Shown: piece by piece, positions 50,414-59,434 of the stretch
Layout of the letters: each line of letters opens with the position of its first letter
How positions within the stretch are numbered: position 1 is the first letter of the stretch
Assembly: GCF_009901585.1 (NCBI RefSeq)
Contig: NZ_WXYO01000005.1
Coordinates: 1 to 64,000 of the forward strand
Source: Poritiphilus flavus
Lineage (GTDB): Bacteria > Bacteroidota > Bacteroidia > Flavobacteriales > Flavobacteriaceae
DNA: 64,000 bases
Direction of reading: 5' to 3'
Notes under the pieces: generated by a model
The model's input: only the letters and a program-made list of their open reading frames with translations
Database searches by the model: none
What the model was told of the DNA's origin: nothing
Position numbers and translations under genes: made by a program

Positions 50414-50434
50414 TAAATGAGGTTGTGAAAAAGC

Positions 50435-50546
50435 TTTTTGTCCGTTCGAGCGTCCGCCCGGCTAAGACATTCGGACGGGCAGTCGAGAACTCTTTGAATA
50501 TCCGATTATTAAATACATCTCGACTGCGCTCGATGTGACCAAGTCG
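50435..50546. repeat. Palindromic dispersed-repeat-like element
   Basis: The gap between accC and the next gene holds GCAGTCGAGA (50479-50488) and its exact inverted copy TCTCGACTGC (50518-50527), then GCTCGATGTGAC. A GC-rich segment (CGTCCGCCCG and TCGGACGGGC) precedes them. Sequences of the TCGAGCGCAGTCGAGA type are common intergenic repeats in flavobacterial genomes, from general knowledge; copy number here is unknown. Confidence 0.55.
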
Positions 50547-50584
50547 CAAGCGAACTTTTTTTAACTGCTTCATTATGCTCAAAA

Positions 50585-51700
50585 ATGAACTGGAGTTACT
50601 GGGAATACAAGAGCTACCTTTCCGATCTGGATTTTACCATTGTAGGCAGTGGTATTGTCGGACTCAGTTGTGCCCTGGAGCTTAGGAGGCGTTATCCTTC
50701 AGCAAGTATACTGGTTTTAGAGAAGGGAGTACTACCCATGGGAGCCAGCACAAAAAACGCCGGTTTTGCCTGTTACGGCAGCATTTCAGAGATATTGAGC
50801 GATCTGCGATCCCACTCCGAGGAAACCGTCTACGATTTGGTGCTCAAAAGATGGCGGGGAATACAATTGCTTCGCAAAAATCTCGGAGATGAAGCCCTGG
50901 ATTTTCAAATGCTGGGAGGACATGAGATCTTTTTGGAAGACGAGCAGGATAGCTTTGATGAATGCCTGGAGTCATTACCGAGGATCAATGAACTTCTAAA
51001 ACCCATTTTTAAGGAACCTCCTCTGAAAACGAAAAGGAATACCTTTGGTTTTCAGGGAATACAGAACACCCTTGTCACCCACCAATTTGAAGGACAGATA
51101 GATACAGGAAGGATGATGCAAAACCTGATAAGGCTTGTTTATTCCAATAATATTCCCATACTGAACAAAGTTACTGTTCAAAAATTTGAAGAGAGCGGAT
51201 CTGTAGTAAAGGTGCAAACAGACCAGTTTGAATTTGAGACCAAAAAATTGTGCTTTGCAACCAATGGATTTGCTTCTGAATTGCTCAACGAAAACGTAAA
51301 ACCTGCCAGAGCACAGGTGTTGCTTACCAAACCCATTCCAGGACTCCAAGTCCGGGGCACCTTTCACCTGGATGCAGGATATTACTATTTTAGAAATCTG
51401 GATGGACGTATTCTCCTGGGCGGTGGGAGGAATCTGGATTTCGCCAAAGAAGAAACCACAGATTTCGGCCTTACCTTAACAATTCAAAACAAACTGGAAC
51501 AGCTGTTGAAATCCGTTATCCTGCCTGGGAAATCCATCGGGATAGAAAGGCGATGGAGCGGGATCATGGGCGTAGGAGACCATAAAACCCCAATTGTCAA
51601 AGCAGTTTCAGACAAGGTCTTTTGTGCGGTCCGCCTGGGAGGTATGGGTGTGGCAATTGGCTCTGAGACGGGAAAAGACCTGGCTGAAATCAGCGCCTAA
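50585..51700 (+). CDS. FAD-dependent amino-acid-oxidase-type oxidoreductase
   Basis: 371 residues. The dinucleotide-binding motif reads FTIVGSGIVGLSCALELRRR near residue 18, followed by GASTKNAGFACYG, a segment shared with the DAO/glycine oxidase family. Near the C-terminus are RILLGGGRNLDF and RLGGMGVAIGSETG for the flavin end. It should oxidise an amino acid or amine or sugar-amine with FAD in the cytoplasm. The substrate is not clear. It has its own context, separated from accC by a repeat element. Confidence 0.88.
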   Translation: MNWSYWEYKSYLSDLDFTIVGSGIVGLSCALELRRRYPSASILVLEKGVLPMGASTKNAGFACYGSISEILSDLRSHSEETVYDLVLKRWRGIQLLRKNLGDEALDFQMLGGHEIFLEDEQDSFDECLESLPRINELLKPIFKEPPLKTKRNTFGFQGIQNTLVTHQFEGQIDTGRMMQNLIRLVYSNNIPILNKVTVQKFEESGSVVKVQTDQFEFETKKLCFATNGFASELLNENVKPARAQVLLTKPIPGLQVRGTFHLDAGYYYFRNLDGRILLGGGRNLDFAKEETTDFGLTLTIQNKLEQLLKSVILPGKSIGIERRWSGIMGVGDHKTPIVKAVSDKVFCAVRLGGMGVAIGSETGKDLAEISA

Positions 51701-51862
51701 CCCTTAAACTTGCCGAAGAAATAGCCCGTCTTAAAGAATTCCCTTTTATATTAGGAATAAATGTCGTTTCTTGCCCTTTCCCCAAAGGCTGAAGAAGCAG
51801 TCCTTTTTCACACCCTTCCCCTGACCTTTAGATCTATTTTCAAGCTGTTTTTGGCCGAAAAT

Positions 51863-52492
51863 ATGAGAACACGACAAATCGCTGCAATTCCGGTGGTCAT
51901 ACTTTGTTTTTGTCTGGGGTGCTCTCCTTCCAAGAGAAACTTCAGCAAGGAGTACAATGCGGTATGGAAGGAGATGATCAAGTCCCAGGCCTGGGAAAAT
52001 TCGTTGCAGGCCGGACTGGCGATCACCCCTTCGGAAAACAAAGACTTCTTTTACAGCAGCTCCGACGTCGGGATCTCCGAAAGTGACGCCAAGATGGGAT
52101 CAGATGTTGACAGCGGTTTTGAGAAGAAATACCATTCCCTGGTCTCCAGGGCCTATTTCAAGATCATAGCCCAGGCTGAAAGGTCAGACCGAAGACTAAA
52201 GGCTGAATACGCCCGACTTTTGGCCAATGAAGTAGGCTTAAACCGTGCCCAGAGCAAAATGTACGAAGAAAATCTGGCCATGGTGAGTAAGCGCTATTAC
52301 GCCCATAAAGAAATGCTGGAAGGGCTTAAGTCGTGGAACATATTCAGTGAATATCGATCGGGAGACCTGGACTACTTCAAGGAAGATAATTTTGATGAGG
52401 TCTATAGCATGTATCAGCAGGGGATGAGCGACGACGGCATCATCGAATTCCTGATCTTCAGGCTCGCAGACCTCTATCATTTTGAAGAGTAA
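51863..52492 (+). CDS. Unknown lipoprotein
   Basis: 209 residues from ATG 51863. The open frame begins at 51761, but 51863 gives a proper lipoprotein signal with lipobox CLGC (FCLGCSPSKRN), so I take it as the start. The rest is helical and charged, with GISESDAKMGS and a helix-rich C-terminus ending DLYHFEE. No family is recognised. It is anchored to a membrane in the envelope by prediction. Confidence 0.65.
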   Translation: MRTRQIAAIPVVILCFCLGCSPSKRNFSKEYNAVWKEMIKSQAWENSLQAGLAITPSENKDFFYSSSDVGISESDAKMGSDVDSGFEKKYHSLVSRAYFKIIAQAERSDRRLKAEYARLLANEVGLNRAQSKMYEENLAMVSKRYYAHKEMLEGLKSWNIFSEYRSGDLDYFKEDNFDEVYSMYQQGMSDDGIIEFLIFRLADLYHFEE

Positions 52493-52543
52493 GCCCGGCC
52501 ATAACCACCCAAAACTGTATTTTCTTTTAATTAGATTTGCTTC

Positions 52544-53002
52544 ATGATCATCTTGGAAAACAAGATAGAAGCCTATGATTTTTGTGTTGATTTTGTCAGC
52601 CAGAAACGCCGAGTGATTCGGCTAAGGATTGCTGAAGTGGCGGAGGCTCTGACTTCTGAGACCAAAAGCAGTGCCGGGGATAAACACGAAACCGGAAGGG
52701 CCATGTTGCAACTCGAAAGGGAAAAATTAGGCTATCAACTGCGGGAGCTTGAAAAAATGGAGAGTGTACTTCAGGGGATAGATCCTGAGAGCAGCTCAGA
52801 AAGAATAGGTCTGGGCACCCTGGTTGAGACCAAAGCAGCATGTTTCTTTATGTCCATTTCAGCCGGATTGTACAAGGGCAAGAAAAGCCAGGTCTTCTGT
52901 ATTTCCCCTCAGGCTCCTGTGGGACGACTGTTATTAGGGAAGCAGGCCGGGGATACCTACGAGCTAAATGGCAAACAGCACAAAATACTTCGGATAGTGT
53001 AG
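52544..53002 (+). CDS. GreA/GreB-like transcription factor family protein
   Basis: 152 residues: an N-terminal coiled-coil-like helix pair (about 1-85) and a C-terminal beta domain with the Gre-type signature ISPQAPVGRLLLGKQAGDTYEL. The layout agrees with the Gre superfamily, which binds RNA polymerase through its secondary channel. The coiled-coil tip acidic residues of GreA are not clearly present, so it may modulate rather than stimulate cleavage. A TAGATTTG box at 52532-52539 sits 5 bases before the ATG, which would give a leaderless transcript. Confidence 0.72.
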   Translation: MIILENKIEAYDFCVDFVSQKRRVIRLRIAEVAEALTSETKSSAGDKHETGRAMLQLEREKLGYQLRELEKMESVLQGIDPESSSERIGLGTLVETKAACFFMSISAGLYKGKKSQVFCISPQAPVGRLLLGKQAGDTYELNGKQHKILRIV

Positions 53003-53088
53003 TTAGTTGCGGCTGCGCTAAATTCTTCCCTTTTTCGCGGATCAAAAAATACTTCTTAATTTACAGCACGTACGACAACCCACCAGCC

Positions 53089-53925
53089 ATGAAGGTATAT
53101 AGAACTAGAAAAGGGATACTGCTCGAAGACGGCGGTTCTCACTATCTTTTAGAAAACGAAAATTGGGATCAATTCATTAACGATGACGGTCTGTATGACA
53201 AGCTGGTGGACCGCATTAAAACCGCAAAACCATTAGAGTCTGCAGAAAAGTACCTGGAGGAGGAGCTTCTGGCGCCGGTCCAAAACCAGGAAATCTGGGC
53301 AAGTGGCGTTACTTACTACAACAGTAAATTGGGAAGGGAAGAGGAATCTAAAGAAGCCGGTGGAAGCAATTTCTACGCGAGAGTTTACGAAGCCAAACGT
53401 CCTGAACTCTTTTTTAAGTCCATGGGATACAGAGCCGTGGGGCCAAACGGAAAAGTGAGAAAGCGAAAGGATTCCAGTTGGGATGTTCCCGAGCCTGAGC
53501 TTACGCTCTCAGTGACTTCTTCAGGGAAGATCGTCGGTTATACTATTGGAAATGACATGAGTTCCAGAAGTATAGAAGGAGAAAACCCCCTTTACCTGCC
53601 ACAGGCCAAGACCTATGACGGAGCAGCGGCCGTGGGGCCCTGTATTCTTGTCCAAAAGGAACCTTTGGCCGGAAATACCCCTATACACATGGCAATAAAC
53701 CGGGCAGGTAAATCCGTTTACACCGGAAGTACTTCGCTGGAACAATTAAAGCGTTCGCTCGAGGAATTGGTGCACTATCTTTTCCTGGAGTATTCCTTTC
53801 CTCACGGATGCTTATTGATGACAGGCACGGGAATTGTTCCGGACAGTAGTTTTAACCTGCAGTCCGGGGATGAGATCGCCATAAGCATAGATGGAATAGG
53901 AACCCTGATAAACTGTGTTGAATAA
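53089..53925 (+). CDS. Fumarylacetoacetate hydrolase family protein
   Basis: 278 residues from ATG 53089. The frame is open from 52840, but the first part overlaps the Gre-like gene and lacks family sequence, so 53089 (MKVYRTRKG) is preferred. FAH marks: WASGVTYYNSKLGREEE, YARVYEAKRPELFFK, VPEPELTLSV, IGNDMSSRSIEGENPLYLPQ and LLMTGTGIVPD, with metal-binding acidic residues. The family hydrolyses or decarboxylates C-C bonds in keto acids or isomerises; the group with YEAKRPELFFK is often linked to sugar-acid breakdown. Confidence 0.88.
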   Translation: MKVYRTRKGILLEDGGSHYLLENENWDQFINDDGLYDKLVDRIKTAKPLESAEKYLEEELLAPVQNQEIWASGVTYYNSKLGREEESKEAGGSNFYARVYEAKRPELFFKSMGYRAVGPNGKVRKRKDSSWDVPEPELTLSVTSSGKIVGYTIGNDMSSRSIEGENPLYLPQAKTYDGAAAVGPCILVQKEPLAGNTPIHMAINRAGKSVYTGSTSLEQLKRSLEELVHYLFLEYSFPHGCLLMTGTGIVPDSSFNLQSGDEIAISIDGIGTLINCVE

Positions 53926-53930
53926 AAGGG

Positions 53931-54365
53931 TTAAAGCTTCGGCTTTTGCCTGCTTTGTTTCTTTTCCGCGGCTTTTCGCTTGTCTGAAAGCCTTTTTTCT
54001 ATGGAAGCCCGGCTACGGGATGTCTTCTTCCGTATCTTTTTCTTCTTTAGCGCTTCGGTAATTAATTTAAGGAACTGTTGGGTTACCAGGGCTTTGTTCC
54101 TGCTTTGGCTTCTTGTAGTATCCGAGTGCAGTACGAGCTGCTGATCTTTATTTAAGCGATTACGCAGTTTTGCCTTGATCAATATTTTTTCCTCCTCGTT
54201 CAGTGCTTTGGAATCCTCAAGAGCAAACTGAAGTACGACCTTTGTAGCAACCTTATTTACATGTTGCCCTCCGGCACCGCTACTTCTAACAGATTTAAAC
54301 CTTAATTCCCGGATGATCTCTTCTTTATTCAACTCTGAGGGTTTTGGCAAAAATAGGAAAACCAC
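53931..54365 (-). CDS. arfB: Peptidyl-tRNA hydrolase ArfB-type release factor
   Basis: 144 residues. The GGQ motif lies at 32-34 in SSGAGGQHVNK, followed by a class I release-factor fold. A long Lys/Arg-rich C-terminal tail follows (about 108-144), which in ArfB enters the mRNA channel of stalled ribosomes. It frees the peptide from non-stop ribosomes in the cytoplasm. Convergent with the FAH-family gene, only 5 bases apart. Confidence 0.92.
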   Translation of the reverse strand: MVFLFLPKPSELNKEEIIRELRFKSVRSSGAGGQHVNKVATKVVLQFALEDSKALNEEEKILIKAKLRNRLNKDQQLVLHSDTTRSQSRNKALVTQQFLKLITEALKKKKIRKKTSRSRASIEKRLSDKRKAAEKKQSRQKPKL

Positions 54366-54413
54366 ATAGAGGTTTTTAAAAATAAGGCTTGTTACAGCAA
54401 TTGGCGGTTGGCC

Positions 54414-55400
54414 TTAACTCAGTTGCTTCGCGTTCAGCCGCTTGTTGATGGTTTCCAGGGCTATGTTAAGAAATAGTCGGCTTCCGGCTTCGAGTGCTGT
54501 AGCGGAATTAAAGTAAATTGCTTTCTCATCGGACACCCCTTTGATGAGGTAATAATTACCCATGGGATAGGAATGTTGTACCTCCACAGGCAAGCCAGAA
54601 TTTTGAGAGACCTTAAATTCATGCGCATATACGATAATCCTTCTGGTGGTGTCCGCATAGGATTTTACCACATTGATGGGGATGAGGTTGGCCTCCCCAA
54701 AAAGCGAAGCGGTGTAAAGATCCCCAGGGTTCTCATAAAGTTCCAGAGTAGGGGCTTTAGCAAGTATCTTATGGTCTTTAAGTACTATGATGCGTTCCGC
54801 AAAAGGTAGTACATCATTGTAATCGTGAGTAGCCGTAAGGCAGGTGATCTGCTCCGCTTTGAGGTAATGGAACAAATTCCTTCTCAGGCTGTTCTTCTGG
54901 AAATTGTCTATGTGACTGAAGGGTTCGTCCAGTAGAAGTACCTCGGGCTTTTGCGCCAGTACTCTTGCCAGTGCCACTCTTTGTTGCTGCCCAACACTAA
55001 GATGCTTTACTTTGGTCTTTGCGAACTCCCGCATTTCTATCATTCCCAACAGTTCCTGCGTTCGCTGTTGTAGCTCTTCGGGATAAAAGACGGAGAGGAA
55101 TTCACTGATGTTTTCTTCTACGGTGGTATAAGGCATCAGATCAAAATCCTGGGAGAGGTATTTCATAAAAGGTTCCCCGGGGACCAGGTGATACAACGGG
55201 CCTTTAACCGGACTGGAGTTCCAGCTAATCTCACCCACATTGACGTGCAGTAAGCCGTAAATTATCTTGAGAAGGGTGCTTTTGCCGCAGCCGCTTTCCC
55301 CCATAATGGCCACATGTTCGCCCTTGCCCACTTGAAAACGGATGTCTTCAAGCACGGGTTTTTCATCGTAAGCAAAAGAAACGCGGTTTACGTGTAACAT
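54414..55400 (-). CDS. ABC transporter ATP-binding protein, orphan
   Basis: 328 residues. Walker A GESGCGKST (34-42), signature LSVGQQQRVALARVLA, Walker B VLLLDEPFSHID, then a His switch (TATHDY). A C-terminal extension (about 235-328) could be a regulatory or TOBE-like domain, as in polyamine/iron importers. No permease or binding protein is nearby, so the partner is elsewhere. The C-terminal extension has charged and aromatic residues but no clear family match. Confidence 0.85.
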   Translation of the reverse strand: MLHVNRVSFAYDEKPVLEDIRFQVGKGEHVAIMGESGCGKSTLLKIIYGLLHVNVGEISWNSSPVKGPLYHLVPGEPFMKYLSQDFDLMPYTTVEENISEFLSVFYPEELQQRTQELLGMIEMREFAKTKVKHLSVGQQQRVALARVLAQKPEVLLLDEPFSHIDNFQKNSLRRNLFHYLKAEQITCLTATHDYNDVLPFAERIIVLKDHKILAKAPTLELYENPGDLYTASLFGEANLIPINVVKSYADTTRRIIVYAHEFKVSQNSGLPVEVQHSYPMGNYYLIKGVSDEKAIYFNSATALEAGSRLFLNIALETINKRLNAKQLS

Positions 55401-55504
55401 AAGCGGTGTTTTCTTTTCTGTCCTTCTGTAGTTTGGTACGGCCCGGGGGCAGGCCTTATGGAACCATCACATTCAAAACGAATTTTGACGATAAATATTT
55501 GGGT

Positions 55505-57661
55505 TTATTCTTTAAATTCTTTCAAAACGGCCTGGTTTGGAAGTTCCTCGAACCCCATATTAAAAAGGGTGAACGCAAAGATATCCGCGAATTTTTCAAC
55601 GGTTTTGCTCACCGGAGCACCCGCACCGTGGCCTACGTTGGTCTCTATACGAATTAATGTGGGGTTAAGGCCGCTTTGCTTGTCCTGTAGTTCCGAAGCG
55701 AACTTGAAGCTATGAGCCGGAACTACCCTATCATCGTGATCCGCGGTGGTTACCAGGGTAGCCGGATAAGCAGTCCCCTCCTTTACATTATGCACCGGAG
55801 AATATCCGAGCAGGTAGTTGAACATCTCTTCACTTTCTTCCGAGGTGCCGTAATCATAAGCCCAGCCTGCACCGGCTGTAAAGGTGTGATACCTCAGCAT
55901 GTCCAGTACCCCGACAGCTGGAAGCGCTACCTTCATCAGATCAGGACGTTGGGTCATTACCGCACCCACCAGCAGACCGCCGTTAGAGCCGCCCTGTATT
56001 GCCAGGTAGTCAGAAGAAGTATAGTTGTTGGATATCAGATATTCAGCCGCGGCGATAAAATCGTCGAAAACATTTTGTTTTCTGGTCTTGATCCCACCTT
56101 CGTGCCACTTTTTGCCGTACTCTCCTCCGCCCCGGATATTAGGAACGGCGTATACTCCGCCTTGCTCCATCCAGATGGCGTCGACCACACTAAAAGACGG
56201 GGTTAAGCTTATATTAAAACCACCGTAGCCATAAAGCAGGGTCGGATTTTTACCGTTGAGTTCCAGGCCTTTTTTATGAGTGATGATCATGGGGACCTTT
56301 GTGCCATCTTTGGAATTGTAGAAAACCTGTTTGGACTCATAATCGTCCGGATTGAAATCGATTTCCGGCTTCCAATACTGCTCGTATTCCCCTGTTTCCA
56401 CATTGTATTTGTATGAGGATCCCGGGGTTTTGTAGTTGCTGAAATAAAAGTAGAATTCCTTGTCTTCTTTCTTGCCCCCAAATCCGCTTGCACTACCTAT
56501 TCCGGGAAGTTCTACCTCACGTATAAGTTTGCCGTCATAGTCGTACTGCAGTACTTTGGAGATAGCATCCACCATATATTCAGCAAAAAAGTAGCCCCCA
56601 CCGGTATTCGGACTCAGTACATGCTCTGTTTCCGGTATAAAATCTTTCCAGTTTTCGGGTCCGGGATCAGCAGCGTCAACAGTGACGATCCTGGTGTTCG
56701 GAGCATCCTGGTTGGTGGACAGATAGAGTTTTGCGCCCTCGTTATCCACGAGATAGGTGTCTGCATCTTCATGATCTACTATGGGGACCAACGCCGCATT
56801 CTTAACGCCTAATTCTTTAATGAATAATTTATTCCCGGATGTGGAATTTGCAGCGGTCAGCAGCAGGTAATTTTGGTCTTTGGTGACCCTGGCCGAAACG
56901 TATCTGTGCTGTTCTTCCGGTTCGCCTCCATAAATGAGTTGATCCTCTTTTTGCGATGTTCCCAACTTGTGGTAATATACCTTATGTTGATCAGTTTTGG
57001 CGGATAACTCACTGCCTTCAGGTTTGTCATAACTGGAATAGTAGAAGCCTTCGTTCTTGTACCAGGACAGACCGCTGAACTTAATGTCAACCAGCGTATC
57101 CCCAAGCATTTCTTTGGTTTCCGCATTCAAAACGATCCCTTTTCTCCAATCGCTTCCACCTTCTGAGATCAGGTAGGCAGCCAGGCTTCCGTCTTTGGTA
57201 AAACTCAAACTTGAAAGTGAGGTAGTTCCATCTTTGGAAAAGGTGTTAGGATCAAGGAACACTTCTTCTTCCTCATCATCTTTCCTTCTGTATACCACGT
57301 ACTGGTCCTGCAATCCGTCATTCTTATAGAAGTACGTATATCCCCCTTCTTTAAAAGGAGTCCCCAGCTTCTCGTAATTCCAGAGTTTTTCAAAGCGGTT
57401 TTTAAGGTCATTTCTAAATGGGATCTGTTCCAGATAGCCAAAAGTTACCTGGTTTTGTTCCTTTACCCAGGCTTCGGTCTCCGGGCTCCTGTCATCTTCA
57501 AGCCAGCGATATGGATCTTTTAGCTCGACCCCGAAATAGGTGTCGGCGCTGTCGGTTTTAAGCGTATTGGGGTAGGTCACGGCGATAGTAGTTTTTTTCG
57601 GACTGTTCTGGCAAGCTGTTATTAACAGTAATGCCATGCAAATGGGGATATAACGGTTCAT
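55505..57661 (-). CDS. Prolyl oligopeptidase (S9A) lipoprotein
   Basis: 718 residues. Lipoprotein signal (LLITAC, Cys17), a beta-propeller (about 90-440), and an alpha/beta-hydrolase domain with Ser559 in GGSNGG, the Asp in DDRVVP (near 644) and His678 in VGHGAG. It cleaves short peptides after proline, probably in the periplasm. Length fits the family (about 700-720 with signal). A terminator of the upstream asd gene lies just before its start. Confidence 0.93.
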   Translation of the reverse strand: MNRYIPICMALLLITACQNSPKKTTIAVTYPNTLKTDSADTYFGVELKDPYRWLEDDRSPETEAWVKEQNQVTFGYLEQIPFRNDLKNRFEKLWNYEKLGTPFKEGGYTYFYKNDGLQDQYVVYRRKDDEEEEVFLDPNTFSKDGTTSLSSLSFTKDGSLAAYLISEGGSDWRKGIVLNAETKEMLGDTLVDIKFSGLSWYKNEGFYYSSYDKPEGSELSAKTDQHKVYYHKLGTSQKEDQLIYGGEPEEQHRYVSARVTKDQNYLLLTAANSTSGNKLFIKELGVKNAALVPIVDHEDADTYLVDNEGAKLYLSTNQDAPNTRIVTVDAADPGPENWKDFIPETEHVLSPNTGGGYFFAEYMVDAISKVLQYDYDGKLIREVELPGIGSASGFGGKKEDKEFYFYFSNYKTPGSSYKYNVETGEYEQYWKPEIDFNPDDYESKQVFYNSKDGTKVPMIITHKKGLELNGKNPTLLYGYGGFNISLTPSFSVVDAIWMEQGGVYAVPNIRGGGEYGKKWHEGGIKTRKQNVFDDFIAAAEYLISNNYTSSDYLAIQGGSNGGLLVGAVMTQRPDLMKVALPAVGVLDMLRYHTFTAGAGWAYDYGTSEESEEMFNYLLGYSPVHNVKEGTAYPATLVTTADHDDRVVPAHSFKFASELQDKQSGLNPTLIRIETNVGHGAGAPVSKTVEKFADIFAFTLFNMGFEELPNQAVLKEFKE

Positions 57662-57696
57662 ATTCAGGGTTTAAAAGAAGCCCTAAAATTACCATA

Positions 57697-57733
57697 AAAA
57701 AACCTTTGGATAAAGGGTTTTCCAAAGGTTTTA
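57697..57733 (-). terminator. Terminator after asd
   Basis: Perfect 12-bp arms: AAAACCTTTGGA (57699-57710) and TCCAAAGGTTTT (57721-57732) with a 10-base loop. On the minus strand the stem is followed by a T tract. It is symmetrical and could act both ways. Confidence 0.75.
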
Positions 57734-57754
57734 ACAGTATTGTTAAACGGTGTC

Positions 57755-58744
57755 TCAGACCAGCTCGTTTTCTACAAGGTACTCCGCTATCTGAACGGCA
57801 TTGGTAGCCGCCCCTTTCCTAAGGTTATCCGAGACTATCCACATATTTACCGTATTAGGTTGGGTCTCATCTCGCCTTATGCGGCCCACAAAAACATCGT
57901 CTTTGTCATGAGCGTAAATGGGCATTGGGTAAGTGTTAGTGTCGGGATTGTCCTGCACGGTCACTCCGGGAGTAGCCTGAAGCAGAGCCCGGACTTCGCT
58001 AAGATCAAAATCCGATTCAAATTCAACGTTGACGGCTTCGGAATGCCCGCCTGCAGTAGGGATGCGGACAGCGGTTGCCGTCACGGAGAATGTTCTGTCG
58101 TCCAATATCTTTTGAGGTTCCCTGGCCAGCTTCATCTCTTCTTTGGTATAGCCGTTTTCCATGAATATGTCGCAATGCGGCAAGGCATTGCGGTTAATGG
58201 GATATGGGTAAGCCATTTCTCCGGATACTCCGGCCATCTCGTTTTCCAGCTGGCGAACGGCTTTTACCCCGGTTCCCGAAACGGATTGATAGGTTGAAAC
58301 CACTACACGCTTCATCTTATATTTTTTGTGAAGCGGAGCCAAAACCATTACCATCTGTATGGTGGAACAATTCGGGTTGGCTATGATCTTATCTGCCGCG
58401 GTTAGCAGGTGGGCGTTTATTTCAGGGACTACCAATTTTTTGGTTGGATCCATACGCCAGGCGGAAGAATTGTCGACCACTGTGGTCCCAACTTCCGCGA
58501 ATTTTGGAGCCCATTCCAGGGAAGTATCTCCTCCGGCCGAAAATATGGCAAGATGCGGGCGTAGGGCGATGGCGTCGTCCAGTCCGATCACCGTATGTTC
58601 TTCCCCTCGGTATGAGATCGTTTTACCCACAGAGCGCTCAGAGGCTACTAAAAGTAATTCGGTTATTGGGAAATCCCTTTCCTCCAAAACCTTCAGCATC
58701 ACTTCTCCAACCATTCCGGTGGCTCCTACTACAGCTACTTTCAT
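57755..58744 (-). CDS. asd: Aspartate-semialdehyde dehydrogenase
   Basis: 329 residues. NADP-binding VAVVGATGMVGEVML at the start, catalytic Cys126 in NPNCSTIQ, and a C-terminal His in RIPTAGGHSEAVNVE. It makes aspartate semialdehyde for lysine/diaminopimelate, threonine and methionine synthesis in the cytoplasm. Length is typical. It has its own -33/-7 promoter and terminator. Confidence 0.96.
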   Translation of the reverse strand: MKVAVVGATGMVGEVMLKVLEERDFPITELLLVASERSVGKTISYRGEEHTVIGLDDAIALRPHLAIFSAGGDTSLEWAPKFAEVGTTVVDNSSAWRMDPTKKLVVPEINAHLLTAADKIIANPNCSTIQMVMVLAPLHKKYKMKRVVVSTYQSVSGTGVKAVRQLENEMAGVSGEMAYPYPINRNALPHCDIFMENGYTKEEMKLAREPQKILDDRTFSVTATAVRIPTAGGHSEAVNVEFESDFDLSEVRALLQATPGVTVQDNPDTNTYPMPIYAHDKDDVFVGRIRRDETQPNTVNMWIVSDNLRKGAATNAVQIAEYLVENELV

Positions 58745-58762
58745 TGTTTAAATTTAGGCCAA

Positions 58763-58794
58763 CAAAGTTACCTCAAGAAGCTGGATCGACCAAG
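58763..58794 (-). promoter_or_regulatory. Promoter of asd
   Basis: On the minus strand: -33 CTTG (58794-58791), 20 bases, then -7 TAACTTTG (58770-58763), an exact TAnnTTTG match, 18 bases before the asd ATG. Confidence 0.6.
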
Positions 58795-58854
58795 ACTTTT
58801 CTTTGGCTATATAAAAATATAACAAACTGTTATAAAATAAACATATTTAAAAAA

Positions 58855-58893
58855 AGAACCGCCAGAGTTTGGATTTCCCCGGCGGTTTTTGGT
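58855..58893 (-). terminator. Terminator after mscL
   Basis: Arms AACCGCC (58857-58863) and GGCGGTT, with a 17-base loop; on the minus strand followed by TCTTTTTTTAAA. T runs lie on both sides, so it could also act on the plus strand. Confidence 0.75.
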
Positions 58894-58944
58894 TATAACT
58901 GTAGTGTAGCGGTGCCCGATAGAATACCGGGCCGAATTAGCTTA

Positions 58945-59346
58945 TTACTTTTTCAATAGATCTCTGATTTCCGCGAGCAGATCTTCCTGAGAAGGTCCTG
59001 AAGGCGGTGGCGGGGGTGGTGGGGTCTTCACTTTGTTGTATGCCTTAACGATCATGAACATAACCAACCCAACGATCAGTAAATTGACCAGGGTGTTGAT
59101 CCATGCGCCATACCGTACAGCATTTTCAGCCACGTAGCCCGCTTCTCCTTCTACTCCTGAGGCTGCCGTTAGTACGTACTTTAGATTGGCAAAGTCAACC
59201 CCTCCTGTGAATTGCCCTACGATGGGCATCACAATATCGTTGACAAAACCGTTAACTACCAGACCGACAGCACCCGCCATAATGACGGCCACTGCAAATT
59301 CAATGACGTTGCCGGTCATGATAAATTCCTTGAATTCTTTTAACAT
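58945..59346 (-). CDS. mscL: Large-conductance mechanosensitive channel
   Basis: 133 residues: an N-terminal amphipathic helix (MLKEFKEFIM), TM1 with the Gly-rich VAVIMAGAVGLVVNGFVNDI, periplasmic loop (about 42-75), TM2 (about 80-102), a Pro-rich linker (PPPPPPP near 113) and a short C-terminal helix bundle. It opens under high membrane tension to release solutes. The long proline run in the linker is an unusual detail. Confidence 0.95.
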   Translation of the reverse strand: MLKEFKEFIMTGNVIEFAVAVIMAGAVGLVVNGFVNDIVMPIVGQFTGGVDFANLKYVLTAASGVEGEAGYVAENAVRYGAWINTLVNLLIVGLVMFMIVKAYNKVKTPPPPPPPSGPSQEDLLAEIRDLLKK

Positions 59347-59387
59347 GATGTAGTGTTTTTAATGGTTAATATTTAGTTATACCCGCC

Positions 59388-59420
59388 ACAAGGTAACTAA
59401 AAAAAATATTCCTAACAAAA
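59388..59420 (-). promoter_or_regulatory. Candidate promoter of mscL
   Basis: On the minus strand: TTTTG (59420-59416), 20 bases, then TACCTTGT (59395-59388), a near match to TAnnTTTG, about 42 bases before the ATG. Confidence 0.4.
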
Positions 59421-59434
59421 TGTTAAAATGCAAT

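Noticed and set aside
52840-53088. N-terminal extension of the FAH-family protein
   Set aside because: It overlaps the Gre-like gene and carries no family sequence; ATG 53089 fits the family start.
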